Assembly: GCF_047237965.1 (NCBI RefSeq)
Contig: NZ_JBDFLX010000001.1
Span: 1-64,000 of the forward strand
DNA length: 64,000 nucleotides
Direction: 5' to 3'
From: Noviherbaspirillum_A sp047237965
GTDB lineage: Bacteria; Pseudomonadota; Gammaproteobacteria; Burkholderiales; Burkholderiaceae_D
Shown: positions 49,926 to 58,209 of the stretch, piece by piece
How positions within the stretch are numbered: position 1 is the first letter of the stretch
Layout of the letters: each line of letters starts with the position of its first letter
Position numbers and translations under genes: made by a program
The notes under the pieces: generated by a model
What the model was told of the DNA's origin: nothing
Seen by the model: the letters and a program-made list of their open reading frames with translations, nothing else
Database searches by the model: none

Positions 49926-51644
49926 ATGTCTACAGTATTAATGTCCCCTGCGTCCGGAACTCCTGGAGCAGACAGCTTCGCAGCTCTGTTCGAGGAATCG
50001 CTGTCGCGTCAAGACATGCGCTCGGGTGAAGTGATTTCCGCTGAAGTCGTGCGCCTCGACCACAATTTCGTGATCGTCAACGCCGGCCTGAAATCCGAAG
50101 CGTTCATCCCCATCGAAGAATTCAAGAATGACAACGGCGAGTTGGAAGTCAATGTTGGTGACTTCATCTCCGTTGCCATCGAGTCCCTGGAAAACGGTTT
50201 CGGCGACACCATCCTGTCGCGTGACAAGGCCAAGCGCCTGGCATCCTGGCTGTCGCTGGAAAAAGCGATGGAATCCGGCGAAATCGTCACCGGCACCGTC
50301 AACGGCAAGGTCAAGGGCGGCCTGACCGTTCTGACCAACGGCATCCGCGCCTTCCTGCCGGGTTCGCTGGTCGACACCCGTCCGGTCAAGGACACCACGC
50401 CTTTCGAAGGCAAGACCCTGGAATTCAAGGTCATCAAGCTGGACCGCAAGCGCAACAACGTCGTGCTGTCGCGCCGCGCCGTCATCGAGGCATCGATGGG
50501 CGAAGAGCGCCAGAAGCTGATGGAAACCCTGAAGGAAGGCACCGTCGTCACCGGTATCGTCAAGAACATCACCGACTACGGCGCGTTCGTTGACCTGGGT
50601 GGCATCGACGGCCTGCTGCACATCACCGACCTGGCATGGCGTCGTGTGCGTCATCCGTCGGAAGTGCTGTCGGTTGGCCAGGAAATCACCGCCAAGGTCC
50701 TCAAGTACGATCAGGAAAAGAACCGCGTTTCGCTGGGCGTCAAGCAGCTGGGCGACGATCCTTGGACCGGTCTGTCCCGTCGTTACCCGCAGGGCACCCG
50801 TCTGTTCGGCAAGGTCACCAACCTGACCGACTACGGCGCGTTCGTGGAAGTCGAGCAGGGCATCGAAGGCCTGGTGCACGTTTCCGAAATGGACTGGACC
50901 AACAAGAACGTGGCACCGAACAAGGTTGTCCAGCTGGGCGACGAAGTCGAAGTCATGGTTCTGGAAATCGACGAAGAGCGTCGTCGTATCAGCCTGGGCA
51001 TGAAGCAGTGCAAGCCGAACCCATGGGACGACTTCGCGATGACCCACAAGAAGGGCGACCGCGTCTCCGGCGCGATCAAGTCGATCACCGACTTCGGCGT
51101 GTTCATCGGCCTGCCTGGCAACATCGACGGCCTGGTGCACCTGTCCGACCTGTCCTGGACCGAAAGCGGCGAGGAAGCCGTGCGTCGCTTCAAGAAGGGC
51201 GACGAACTGGAAGCCGTGGTTCTGGCCATCGACGTCGAGCGCGAGCGTGTTTCGCTGGGCGTGAAGCAGCTGGAAGGCGACCCGTTCAACAACTTCGCTG
51301 CCATGAACGACAAGGGTTCGCTGGTCACCGGCACCGTGAAATCGGTGGAGCCGAAAGGCGCCGTGATCCAGCTGTCCGAGGAAGTTGAAGGCTATCTGCG
51401 TGCATCCGAAATCTCCCGCGACCGCGTGGAAGATGCCGGTACCCACCTGAAAGTCGGCGACAAGGTCGAAGCCCTGGTCATCAACATCGATCGCAAGGCT
51501 CGCAGCATCCAGCTGTCGATCAAGGCGAAAGACAATGCCGAGACCCAGGAAGCCATGCAGAAGATGGCTGTCGATTCCAACGCGGCTTCGGGCACCACCA
51601 GCCTGGGCGCGCTGCTGAAAGCGAAGCTCGACAACAAGCAATAA
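49926..51644 (+). CDS. rpsA: 30S ribosomal protein S1
   Basis: The 572-residue RNA-binding protein has six S1 OB-fold repeats; motifs such as GIVKNITDYGAFVDLGGIDG and GKVTNLTDYGAFVEVEQGIE mark repeats three and four. It recruits mRNAs with weak ribosome sites to the 30S subunit. Its own start has no Shine-Dalgarno (CCAATCTAACCT before the ATG), as for autoregulated rpsA genes, so S1 control of its own translation is likely. An in-frame ATG at 49941 also has none. It is the longest gene of the cmk-rpsA-ihfB group. Confidence 0.98.
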   Translation: MSTVLMSPASGTPGADSFAALFEESLSRQDMRSGEVISAEVVRLDHNFVIVNAGLKSEAFIPIEEFKNDNGELEVNVGDFISVAIESLENGFGDTILSRDKAKRLASWLSLEKAMESGEIVTGTVNGKVKGGLTVLTNGIRAFLPGSLVDTRPVKDTTPFEGKTLEFKVIKLDRKRNNVVLSRRAVIEASMGEERQKLMETLKEGTVVTGIVKNITDYGAFVDLGGIDGLLHITDLAWRRVRHPSEVLSVGQEITAKVLKYDQEKNRVSLGVKQLGDDPWTGLSRRYPQGTRLFGKVTNLTDYGAFVEVEQGIEGLVHVSEMDWTNKNVAPNKVVQLGDEVEVMVLEIDEERRRISLGMKQCKPNPWDDFAMTHKKGDRVSGAIKSITDFGVFIGLPGNIDGLVHLSDLSWTESGEEAVRRFKKGDELEAVVLAIDVERERVSLGVKQLEGDPFNNFAAMNDKGSLVTGTVKSVEPKGAVIQLSEEVEGYLRASEISRDRVEDAGTHLKVGDKVEALVINIDRKARSIQLSIKAKDNAETQEAMQKMAVDSNAASGTTSLGALLKAKLDNKQ

Positions 51645-51655
51645 GGTCGTAATCG

Positions 51656-51961
51656 ATGACTAAGTCGGAACTGATTGCCCGTCTGGCCGAACGTTATCCG
51701 CAGCTGGTTGCCAAGGATGCGGACTACGTGGTCAAGACGCTGCTGGATGCGATGGCCGATGCGCTTGCCACCGGGCAGCGCATTGAAATCCGGGGGTTCG
51801 GCAGCTTTGCGCTGAATATCCGGCCGCCGCGCACCGGCCGCAATCCGAAGTCAGGCGACAAGGTGATGGTGCCCGAGAAACGGGTGCCGCACTTCAAGCC
51901 AGGCAAGGAGTTGCGGGAGCGGGTTGACGCCATGGTTGGGCAGCCGATCAAGGAAGACTGA
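51656..51961 (+). CDS. ihfB: Integration host factor subunit beta
   Basis: The 101-residue HU-family DNA-bending protein starts MTKSELIARLAERYPQL and contains the DNA-intercalating arm RPPRTGRNPKSGDKVMVPEK, including the RNP turn. With IhfA it bends DNA for recombination, replication and transcription. It lies 11 bases behind rpsA and is followed by a strong terminator. Confidence 0.97.
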   Translation: MTKSELIARLAERYPQLVAKDADYVVKTLLDAMADALATGQRIEIRGFGSFALNIRPPRTGRNPKSGDKVMVPEKRVPHFKPGKELRERVDAMVGQPIKED

Positions 51962-51980
51962 GTCATTTGCGGCACAAGAA

Positions 51981-52008
51981 AACGGCATTCTCGGATGCCG
52001 TTTTTTTT
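51981..52008 (+). terminator. Intrinsic terminator after ihfB
   Basis: AACGGCAT and ATGCCGTT pair as an eight-base stem around TCTCGG, followed by eight T residues. A TACAAT a few bases further (52012-52017) could be the -10 box of a new promoter for lapA. Confidence 0.93.
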
Positions 52009-52057
52009 CGCGTACAATTTCGGCTGTTTTTAGCCCGGAAGACGAGGAATACCGGAC

Positions 52058-52357
52058 ATGAAGTTTTTATCCCGCATCGTTGGCATTGTCCTGTTCATTC
52101 TGTTTTTCGGCTTCGCACTGAAAAACACCCAGGAAGTCGCGCTGCGTTTTTTTCTTGGCTACGAGGTCCATGCGCCGCTGGTGCTGATGCTACTGGCCTT
52201 CTTTGGCGGCGGCGCGGTGCTGGGCGTGCTGGCAATGGTGCCGACGCTGCTGCGTTACCGGCGTAGTCAGCCCCGCCACCAGAGTGCCGCTCCCGGCGCA
52301 CCGGCAGTCCACGAGCCTCAAGCCGCTGCTCAACCAGCGCGTCCCGACGCCTATTGA
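52058..52357 (+). CDS. lapA: LapA-family lipopolysaccharide assembly protein
   Basis: The 99-residue inner-membrane protein of the DUF1049 type has two hydrophobic helices, IVGIVLFILFFGFAL (about 6-20) and LVLMLLAFFGGGAVLGVLAM (about 43-62), with a basic cytoplasmic tail rich in Gln, Pro and Ala. It works with LapB in controlling LpxC and the level of lipopolysaccharide. The lapA-lapB order is conserved. GAGG lies about ten bases before the ATG. Confidence 0.9.
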   Translation: MKFLSRIVGIVLFILFFGFALKNTQEVALRFFLGYEVHAPLVLMLLAFFGGGAVLGVLAMVPTLLRYRRSQPRHQSAAPGAPAVHEPQAAAQPARPDAY

Positions 52358-52416
52358 GCGACTTTCAACGAGAGCCGGCCGCCGAGCCGCCTCCGAATAA
52401 CAACAGATGAATCCGC

Positions 52417-53592
52417 ATGGAATTTGAAACCTGGTGGCTGCTTGGCATCCCGATCTTCTTTGCCTTGGGCTGGATCGCCGCCCGCGTCGATATCCGCGAA
52501 CTGGTGTCTGAATCGCGAACATTACCGACGGGATATTTCAGGGGCCTGAACTTTCTTCTCAATGATCAGCCGGACAAGGCCATCGACGCTTTCATCGAGA
52601 TCATGAAGCTGGATCCCGAGAGCATCGAACTGCATTACGCACTGGGCAACCTGTTCCGCCGCCGGGGGGAAACCGAGCGCGCCATCCGGGTCCACCAGAA
52701 CCTGCTGGCCCGGCCGGATCTGCCGCTGGAACACCAGGCGCAAGCCCAGTATGAACTGGGGCAGGATTACCTGAAGGCGGGCTTGCTGGACCGCGCGGAA
52801 GAGGCGTTCAACAAGCTCGTGGCCACCAACTATTCGGTGCAGGCCCGCCGTGCGCTGCTGGAAATCTATCAGCGTGAAAAGGAGTGGACCCGCGCCATTG
52901 AGGCAGCCCGCGGCCTGCAGGAATCCGGCGCCGGCAGCCGGCAAAAGGAAATTGCGCAGTTCTATTGCGAACTCGCGCAGGACGAACTGGTGCACACCCA
53001 TCCCGATGCGGCACTGCTGATGCTGGAAAATGCCGTTGCCGCGGATCGCAAGAATGTGCGCGCCACCATGCTGATAGGGGATGTGCATCTGGCGCGCGGC
53101 GACACCGAGGCGGCGTTGCTGGCATGGCGGCGGGTGGAGCAGCAAAGCGTGCCGCATGTGGCCCTGGTTGCGCAACGCTTAATGGACGGTTATCGCTCAT
53201 TGGGTCGGCCACAGGAAGGTGTCAGCCTGTTGAAGTTTTATCTGACCGAAGCATCGTCGATCGATTTGCTGGAAGTGGTCTACAAGGCGGTTCTGGAACT
53301 GAACGGCGTGGATGCGGCCAATCAGCTGGTGCGCGACGAACTGAAGCGTACCCCGACCTTGCTGGGGCTGGACAAGATGCTGGAGGCGCGGATGATGAGC
53401 GCCCCGGCCGAATACCAATCGGATCTGGCACTGGTGCGCAATCTCGTCCATGGCTATGCCCAGAAACTGGCGCGATACCAGTGCAGCCATTGCGGTTTCA
53501 AGGCGCGCCAGTTCTACTGGCAGTGCCCGGGTTGCAGCCAATGGGAAACCTATCCGCCGCGCCGCACCGAAGAATTGAATGTAATGAACTGA
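52417..53592 (+). CDS. lapB: Lipopolysaccharide assembly protein LapB
   Basis: The 391-residue protein is anchored by an N-terminal helix (WWLLGIPIFFALGWIAARVD), has TPR repeats at about 40-340, and a C-terminal rubredoxin-like zinc or iron site (CSHCGFKARQFYWQCPGCSQW). LapB is an adaptor that brings LpxC to the FtsH protease, so controlling lipid A synthesis. It sits between lapA and a heptose kinase gene, both also for the lipopolysaccharide pathway. Confidence 0.95.
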   Translation: MEFETWWLLGIPIFFALGWIAARVDIRELVSESRTLPTGYFRGLNFLLNDQPDKAIDAFIEIMKLDPESIELHYALGNLFRRRGETERAIRVHQNLLARPDLPLEHQAQAQYELGQDYLKAGLLDRAEEAFNKLVATNYSVQARRALLEIYQREKEWTRAIEAARGLQESGAGSRQKEIAQFYCELAQDELVHTHPDAALLMLENAVAADRKNVRATMLIGDVHLARGDTEAALLAWRRVEQQSVPHVALVAQRLMDGYRSLGRPQEGVSLLKFYLTEASSIDLLEVVYKAVLELNGVDAANQLVRDELKRTPTLLGLDKMLEARMMSAPAEYQSDLALVRNLVHGYAQKLARYQCSHCGFKARQFYWQCPGCSQWETYPPRRTEELNVMN

Positions 53593-53605
53593 AGCCGACA
53601 ATTCC

Positions 53606-54568
53606 ATGAACCCTTCATCGCTCACGCCGTCCGAATATATACCGGCCCCGGCCGCCCTCCATTCCGCCCGCCTGCTCATTGCCGGCGACATCATGCTGGA
53701 CCGTTACTGGTTCGGTGAAGTCAGCCGCATTTCGCCCGAGGCGCCGGTTCCGGTCGTGCGCGTGCAGCGACGGGAAGAGCGCCTGGGCGGGGCAGCCAAT
53801 GTGGCGCGCAATGCAAGTGCGCTTGGCGCGCAGACCGGCCTGATGGGCGTGGTCGGTGACGACGAGGCCGCTGCGATTGTCGAACGCATGCTGAAAGAAA
53901 CAGGCACGGCGAGCTACCTGAACCACGACCCGGCGATCTCTACCATCATCAAGCTGCGTGTCATCGGGCGGCAGCAGCAGTTGCTGCGCATCGACTTCGA
54001 AGAGGCGCCGAGCGACATCGTTCTGCGCGACAAGCTCAGCAAGTTCAACGCGCTCTTGCCCGAGTACGACATCGTGGTGCTGTCCGACTATGCCAAAGGC
54101 GCCCTGGTCAATGTGGCGGCCATGATCAAGGCGGCGCGCAGCCAGGGAAAGAAGGTGCTGGTCGACCCCAAGGGAGATGATTTCTCGCCGTATGCCGGCG
54201 CTTCGCTGCTCACGCCCAACCGGGCCGAACTGCAGCATATCGTGGGCAGCTGGAAGACCGAGGAGCAACTGACCGTCAAGGCGCAGAACCTGCGGGAAGA
54301 GCTTGCCCTGGAAGCCCTGCTGGTAACCCGTTCGGAAGAGGGCATGACGCTCTACACCGCCGCCAGCGTCAGGCATTTCCCCGCCATGGCGCGCGAAGTG
54401 TATGACGTGTCCGGCGCGGGCGACACCGTCATTGCCACGCTGGCCAGCATGCTCGGTGCTCAGGTGCCGCTGGAAGATGCGGTGGAGATCGCTAACCGGG
54501 CAGGCGGTATCGTGGTGGGCAAGCTGGGTACGGCGACTGTCACCCGGGAAGAATTGTTCGGGTTCTGA
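53606..54568 (+). CDS. rfaE1: D-glycero-beta-D-manno-heptose-7-phosphate kinase
   Basis: The 320-residue PfkB-type kinase belongs to the ADP-heptose route for inner-core lipopolysaccharide. It shows GDIMLDRYWFGEVSRISPEAP, GGAANVARNASALGAQ, and the ATP/catalytic motif VYDVSGAGDTVIATLA. The cytidylyltransferase half found in two-domain HldE is absent, so a separate rfaE2 or hldC is needed elsewhere. It starts 13 bases after lapB. Confidence 0.93.
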   Translation: MNPSSLTPSEYIPAPAALHSARLLIAGDIMLDRYWFGEVSRISPEAPVPVVRVQRREERLGGAANVARNASALGAQTGLMGVVGDDEAAAIVERMLKETGTASYLNHDPAISTIIKLRVIGRQQQLLRIDFEEAPSDIVLRDKLSKFNALLPEYDIVVLSDYAKGALVNVAAMIKAARSQGKKVLVDPKGDDFSPYAGASLLTPNRAELQHIVGSWKTEEQLTVKAQNLREELALEALLVTRSEEGMTLYTAASVRHFPAMAREVYDVSGAGDTVIATLASMLGAQVPLEDAVEIANRAGGIVVGKLGTATVTREELFGF

Positions 54569-54670
54569 CTGCGGCACTGTCAACCGCAAGCAGCTTGAGC
54601 CGTTAAGGCGGGCAGACATGGATCATGTCCGAATCACATTGGTCGTATGAAGTGCTTTCGGAGTATCGTT

Positions 54671-55003
54671 ATGTTCAAAAAAATCCTGCTGTCTCTCGTT
54701 TTCTGCCTGTCAGCCATGAGCGCCGCTTTCGCGGCCGACGTGGACATCAACAAGGCCGATCAAGCCGCGCTGGATGGTGTTAAAGGGATCGGTCCATCGC
54801 TCTCCAAGGCTATTGTGGAGGAGCGCAAGAAGGGTGATTTCAAGGACTGGTCCGACGTTGAAAAGCGGGTCAAGGGCGTGAAGGAGAAAAAGGCTGTAAA
54901 ACTCTCCGAAGCCGGGCTGCGCGTCAACGGGCAGGCAATTGGGAAAAGTACGGCAGCGCCGGCCGGCAAGACGGTCAAGAAGGAAGAGGCCAAGAAATCC
55001 TGA
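54671..55003 (+). CDS. ComEA-like helix-hairpin-helix protein
   Basis: The 110-residue protein has a signal peptide (MFKKILLSLVFCLSAMSAAFA) and a helix-hairpin-helix domain with VDINKADQAALDGVKGIG, the typical ComEA core, ending in a Lys-rich tail (KTVKKEEAKKS). GGAG lies seven bases before the chosen ATG. ComEA binds DNA in the periplasm during natural transformation, but many short homologues have no proven role. A terminator follows. Confidence 0.88.
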   Translation: MFKKILLSLVFCLSAMSAAFAADVDINKADQAALDGVKGIGPSLSKAIVEERKKGDFKDWSDVEKRVKGVKEKKAVKLSEAGLRVNGQAIGKSTAAPAGKTVKKEEAKKS

Positions 55004-55027
55004 TCGAAGCAGTGAATGATGTACCAG

Positions 55028-55050
55028 CCCCGCGCATGCGGGGTTTTTTT
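55028..55050 (+). terminator. Intrinsic terminator after the ComEA-like gene
   Basis: CCCCGC-GCAT-GCGGGG makes a perfect six-base-pair hairpin followed by seven T residues. Confidence 0.93.
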
Positions 55051-55145
55051 ATGGGTAGGCATCCTTTCCGGCTCGCACAGGCTTTCTGCGGTCGGTGGCG
55101 TCTCCGATTAAAATGGTGTTTTATTTAACGTGGATGCACACCACC

Positions 55146-56048
55146 ATGCACTATCCCACCATCGAAGACACCGTAGGCAATACCCCCCTGGTCCAGTTGA
55201 AGCGCATACCAGGAGAAGAGGCTGCCCGGCGCAACAATGTCATTCTGGGCAAGCTGGAAGGCAATAACCCCGCAGGCTCCGTGAAGGACAGGCCAGCACT
55301 CGCGATGATCAAGGGCGCCGAGGAGCGCGGCGAGATCAAGCCTGGCGACACGCTGATTGAAGCGACCAGCGGCAACACCGGCATTGCGCTGGCAATGGCC
55401 GCCTCGATGCGCGGGTACAAGATGGTGCTCCTGATGCCCGAGAATCTCAGTCTTGAGCGTCGCCAGAGCATGGCGGCATATGGGGCGCAGATCATCCTGA
55501 CGCCCAAGACCGGCGGCATGGAATACGCTCGCGACCTTGCAGAGCAGATGCAAAAGGAAGGGCAGGGCATCATTCTCGACCAGTTCGCGAATCCGGATAA
55601 TCCGCGCTCGCACTATGAAACGACTGGCCCGGAAATCTGGCGCGACACTAAGGGAGAGATCACCCATTTTGTCAGTGCCATGGGCACCACCGGCACCATC
55701 ATGGGCGTATCGCACTATCTGAAGGAAATGAACCCGGAGGTTCGCATCATCGGCGCCCAGCCCGAGGAAGGTTCCCAGATTCCCGGAATCCGGAAATGGC
55801 CGGAAGCCTATCTGCCGAAAATCTTCGACCGTTCAAGGGTTGATCAGGTGGAAAACGTCAGCCAGGCGGCAGCGGAGCACATGGCGCGCCGCATGGCGAT
55901 TGAAGAAGGAATTTTCTGCGGAATTTCGGCTGCCGGCGCTTGCGAGGTAGCCTTGCGCCTTTCCCAGACAGTTGAAAACGCCACGATCGTGTTCATCGTC
56001 TGCGACCGAGGCGATCGTTACCTCTCTACCGGCGTGTTTCCTGCCTGA
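55146..56048 (+). CDS. cysM: Cysteine synthase B
   Basis: The 300-residue PLP enzyme makes cysteine from O-acetylserine and sulfide or thiosulfate. PLP Lys is in LEGNNPAGSVKDRPAL, the substrate loop is ATSGNTGIALAM, and the phosphate-binding loop is SAMGTTGTIMGV. The spacing and the RSHYETTGPEIW segment match CysM rather than CysK. The start is the Met of MHYPTIEDTVGNTPL; an in-frame ATG four codons upstream is possible, and the earlier one at 55095 is less likely. No strong ribosome binding site is seen. Confidence 0.94.
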   Translation: MHYPTIEDTVGNTPLVQLKRIPGEEAARRNNVILGKLEGNNPAGSVKDRPALAMIKGAEERGEIKPGDTLIEATSGNTGIALAMAASMRGYKMVLLMPENLSLERRQSMAAYGAQIILTPKTGGMEYARDLAEQMQKEGQGIILDQFANPDNPRSHYETTGPEIWRDTKGEITHFVSAMGTTGTIMGVSHYLKEMNPEVRIIGAQPEEGSQIPGIRKWPEAYLPKIFDRSRVDQVENVSQAAAEHMARRMAIEEGIFCGISAAGACEVALRLSQTVENATIVFIVCDRGDRYLSTGVFPA

Positions 56049-56132
56049 GGCTGGAAGCTTGAGCCTGTTATGGACTTCAGGCGGAAGCGTGGAAGCCGGG
56101 ATCCGTAACAGGCTCTGATTTTCAACGCAGCG

Positions 56133-56465
56133 TCAGTCGTCCGACGCGGTATCGGAAGCGGCGTTCTTGGGCTTGAACTGTTTGTCGCTGATGCGGAATT
56201 TCTCGCGGCGATCGCCCATCAGAATGCGCAGTTCACGGATGGTGAGATCGCTGACTTCATGCATGCGGATCAGGAGCGATGCGCCTACCGGCAGGCGGCG
56301 ATGCCGGATCTTGCTGATCACGGGCGGTGCAACTTCGAGAGCCCGGGAAAGGGCGGCGTCATTTTTCAGGTTCAGCCTTTCAATCAGCGAGTCCAGCAGG
56401 TTGTTCGGATCGTAACCGGCGGGCTCATTGAGCAGGTTGGCTGGTTGTTCATGAGGATTATTCAT
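56133..56465 (-). CDS. Small XRE-like DNA-binding protein
   Basis: The protein has about 110 residues from MNNPHEQPAN; an in-frame ATG six codons upstream (56483) is an alternative. The central part (LLDSLIERLNLKNDAALSRALEVAPPVISKIRHRRLPVG) is a Cro/CI-type helix-turn-helix: ALSRALEV forms helix two and PPVISKIRHRR the recognition helix. The C-terminal half is charged and likely flexible. There is no effector domain. It is convergent with cysM and has a long AT-rich upstream region. Small regulators of this kind are frequent in Oxalobacteraceae; the target is unknown. Confidence 0.82.
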   Translation of the reverse strand: MNNPHEQPANLLNEPAGYDPNNLLDSLIERLNLKNDAALSRALEVAPPVISKIRHRRLPVGASLLIRMHEVSDLTIRELRILMGDRREKFRISDKQFKPKNAASDTASDD

Positions 56466-56483
56466 GGTCGGTATGACTTCCAT

Positions 56484-56831
56484 GGTACTAGGTCAAGGAC
56501 GGGAAAGGCGTTAGTGACGCGGAATGTCTTTCTGGTCCACAAGGCGCCAGTATTTAATAAACTGACAATTCGTTAGTGCAATATGCCGACGGATAATTTC
56601 GTGCAAACGCCAAGTTTCTCAAAAAAATAGAAAAAAAGAAATAATTTTCCTTAAAGAAACCAACTGCTGGCTTACTGATGAGTCAGGATGGGTTCTGGCC
56701 GGGATTTTATCCAAGGCTTTAATCCTTGTCACGAAAAGCGGCTAAGTATTTTGCAATTGCTGAGGCAATTGCAAGGTATTGATAAATATGAGAAATATCT
56801 CACCTATCATCGAACAAACACGCGCGTTTTT
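56484..56831 (+). promoter_or_regulatory. AT-rich gap between the XRE gene and DUF1415 gene
   Basis: This 348-base region has long A-runs (56621-56660) and several palindromes, and no plausible ORF or RNA gene. It is far more AT-rich than the surrounding DNA. It must hold the promoter of the XRE gene (on the minus strand); the DUF1415 gene ends here. Confidence 0.45.
56751..56774 (+). repeat. Perfect 10-base inverted repeat
   Basis: TTGCAATTGC and GCAATTGCAA face each other across TGAG. The arms also contain the self-complementary GCAATTGC. This symmetry is typical of an operator for a dimeric regulator, possibly the neighbouring XRE protein, or of a hairpin at the end of the DUF1415 transcript; neither side has a strong U-tract. 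Confidence 0.55.
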
Positions 56832-57401
56832 TTAGGTTTGTTCGTTTTTGTTGAATAAGGCATCCCAACCGCTGCGGCCGAGCTTCTCCAGCGTGGCGAT
56901 GTTTCTCTTGTAAATATCATCCGGATCCGGATAGGCCGCGACAGCGCGCGTGATGCTGTCTTCACGCAGCAAATGCAGGATCGGATAGGGCGAGCGGTTG
57001 GTAAAGTTGGCGATGTCGTCCCTGTGGGCATCGGCAAACTGGTAATCGGGGTGGAAACTGGCGATCTGGATTTCTCCCTCCATCCCCAGGCTGGACAGGA
57101 TCAGTTCGGCAATGCCAAGAAATTCATTGTATTCGGTGAAATCCTGCAGTATCCACGGATGGATCAGCAAGGTGGTGTCGGTGACAGCCGGGTCGCAGTC
57201 ATGCAGGTGCTGCAGTGCCTGCGTCAGGTCACGAACCAGTTGCTCCGGTTCCGTCGCTTCGCTGACGGCGTAGCGGATCTGGCCCCGGTTGTGAACTGCC
57301 TTGGCAAAGGGACAGAGGTTGAGCCCGATCACGGCGCGTTCCAGCCAGGTTGAAACCGCATTGATTACGTCCTGATGCGAGCCGGAATGAGTGGTCGTCA
57401 T
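56832..57401 (-). CDS. DUF1415 family protein
   Basis: The 189-residue cytoplasmic protein contains the family block ERAVIGLNLCPFAKAV near its N-terminus and HPWILQDFTEYNEFL and RSPYPILHLLREDSI later. The family is widespread in beta- and gamma-proteobacteria but has no known function. I took the Met of MTTTHSGSHQ; the longer form from 57440 adds 13 basic residues and has no better ribosome binding site. It is divergent from yaeQ. Confidence 0.9.
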   Translation of the reverse strand: MTTTHSGSHQDVINAVSTWLERAVIGLNLCPFAKAVHNRGQIRYAVSEATEPEQLVRDLTQALQHLHDCDPAVTDTTLLIHPWILQDFTEYNEFLGIAELILSSLGMEGEIQIASFHPDYQFADAHRDDIANFTNRSPYPILHLLREDSITRAVAAYPDPDDIYKRNIATLEKLGRSGWDALFNKNEQT

Positions 57402-57491
57402 GTTTTTTTCATGCAAGAACAGCCGTGCGTGCTTTCGCATCGCGCTGATCGGCTATTCTTGCGCTCCTTGGAAAATGTTTGGACCTGAATT

Positions 57492-58034
57492 ATGGCCTTG
57501 AAGTCAACGATTTATAAAGCCGACCTGCAGATTGCAGACATGGATCGGCATTACTACCAGGATCACAGCCTGACATTGGCGCGGCATCCATCCGAAACCG
57601 ATGAACGCCTGATGGTCAGGCTGCTTGCCTTTGTGAGGCACGCCAGCGAATCGCTGATGTTTGCAAAGGGATTGTCCGATGTCGATGAGCCGGATCTGTG
57701 GCAGAAGGACCTGACCGGCGCGATCGACCTCTGGATCGACGTTGGCCAGCCGGATGAACGTCGCATGCTCAAGGCCTGCGGCCGCGCCAGCCAGGTGGTG
57801 GTGTACAGCTACAGCAGCACCAGCGCGATATGGTGGGGACAGATGGGTAGCCGCGTGGAGCGGGCGCGCAATCTGTCGGTCTACAACCTGGCCAGCGAAA
57901 CCAGCCTGGCGCTGGAGGCCATGGCCAGCCGCAGCATGCAGTTGCAGTGCACGGTACAGGATGGCCAGATCTGGATCAGCAACGGCAGCGAGCCGCTGCA
58001 GGTCGACTTCACGCTGCTCAAGGCGCCCGGCTAG
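57492..58034 (+). CDS. yaeQ: YaeQ family protein
   Basis: The 180-residue protein has the YaeQ pattern: MALKSTIYKADLQIADMDRHYY at the start, then RHPSETDERLMVRLLAFV, DLWIDVGQPDERRMLKA and VVVYSY. Known structures show a PD-(D/E)xK nuclease-like fold; cellular function is not settled. Length equals the family norm. The 3' end overlaps a convergent small membrane protein gene by 17 bases. Confidence 0.95.
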   Translation: MALKSTIYKADLQIADMDRHYYQDHSLTLARHPSETDERLMVRLLAFVRHASESLMFAKGLSDVDEPDLWQKDLTGAIDLWIDVGQPDERRMLKACGRASQVVVYSYSSTSAIWWGQMGSRVERARNLSVYNLASETSLALEAMASRSMQLQCTVQDGQIWISNGSEPLQVDFTLLKAPG

Positions 58035-58209
58035 CTTGCCCGCGCCGCCTGGTGCCGAGCCAGATGCAGGACAGCGCCGGAACCCCGAGCGCGATGGCGG
58101 CCAGCAGATCCCAGCCGCCATCGCCGACCAGGCCTGCGATCAGGCCTGCGAGCGTCGAGACCGCGATCGCAATCGGCCAACCCCACATTTGCAGGAACGA
58201 GCGCTTCAT
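58018..58209 (-). CDS. Small membrane protein next to the PepSY gene
   Basis: The 63-residue protein has two hydrophobic helices, IAIAVSTLAGLIAGLVG and LLAAIALGVPALSCIWLG, and a basic tail (TRRRGQASRAP). It starts with an ATGA overlap at the end of the PepSY gene, so the two are coupled. Small proteins of this layout commonly accompany PepSY iron proteins in proteobacteria. Function unknown. Confidence 0.8.
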   Translation of the reverse strand: MKRSFLQMWGWPIAIAVSTLAGLIAGLVGDGGWDLLAAIALGVPALSCIWLGTRRRGQASRAP

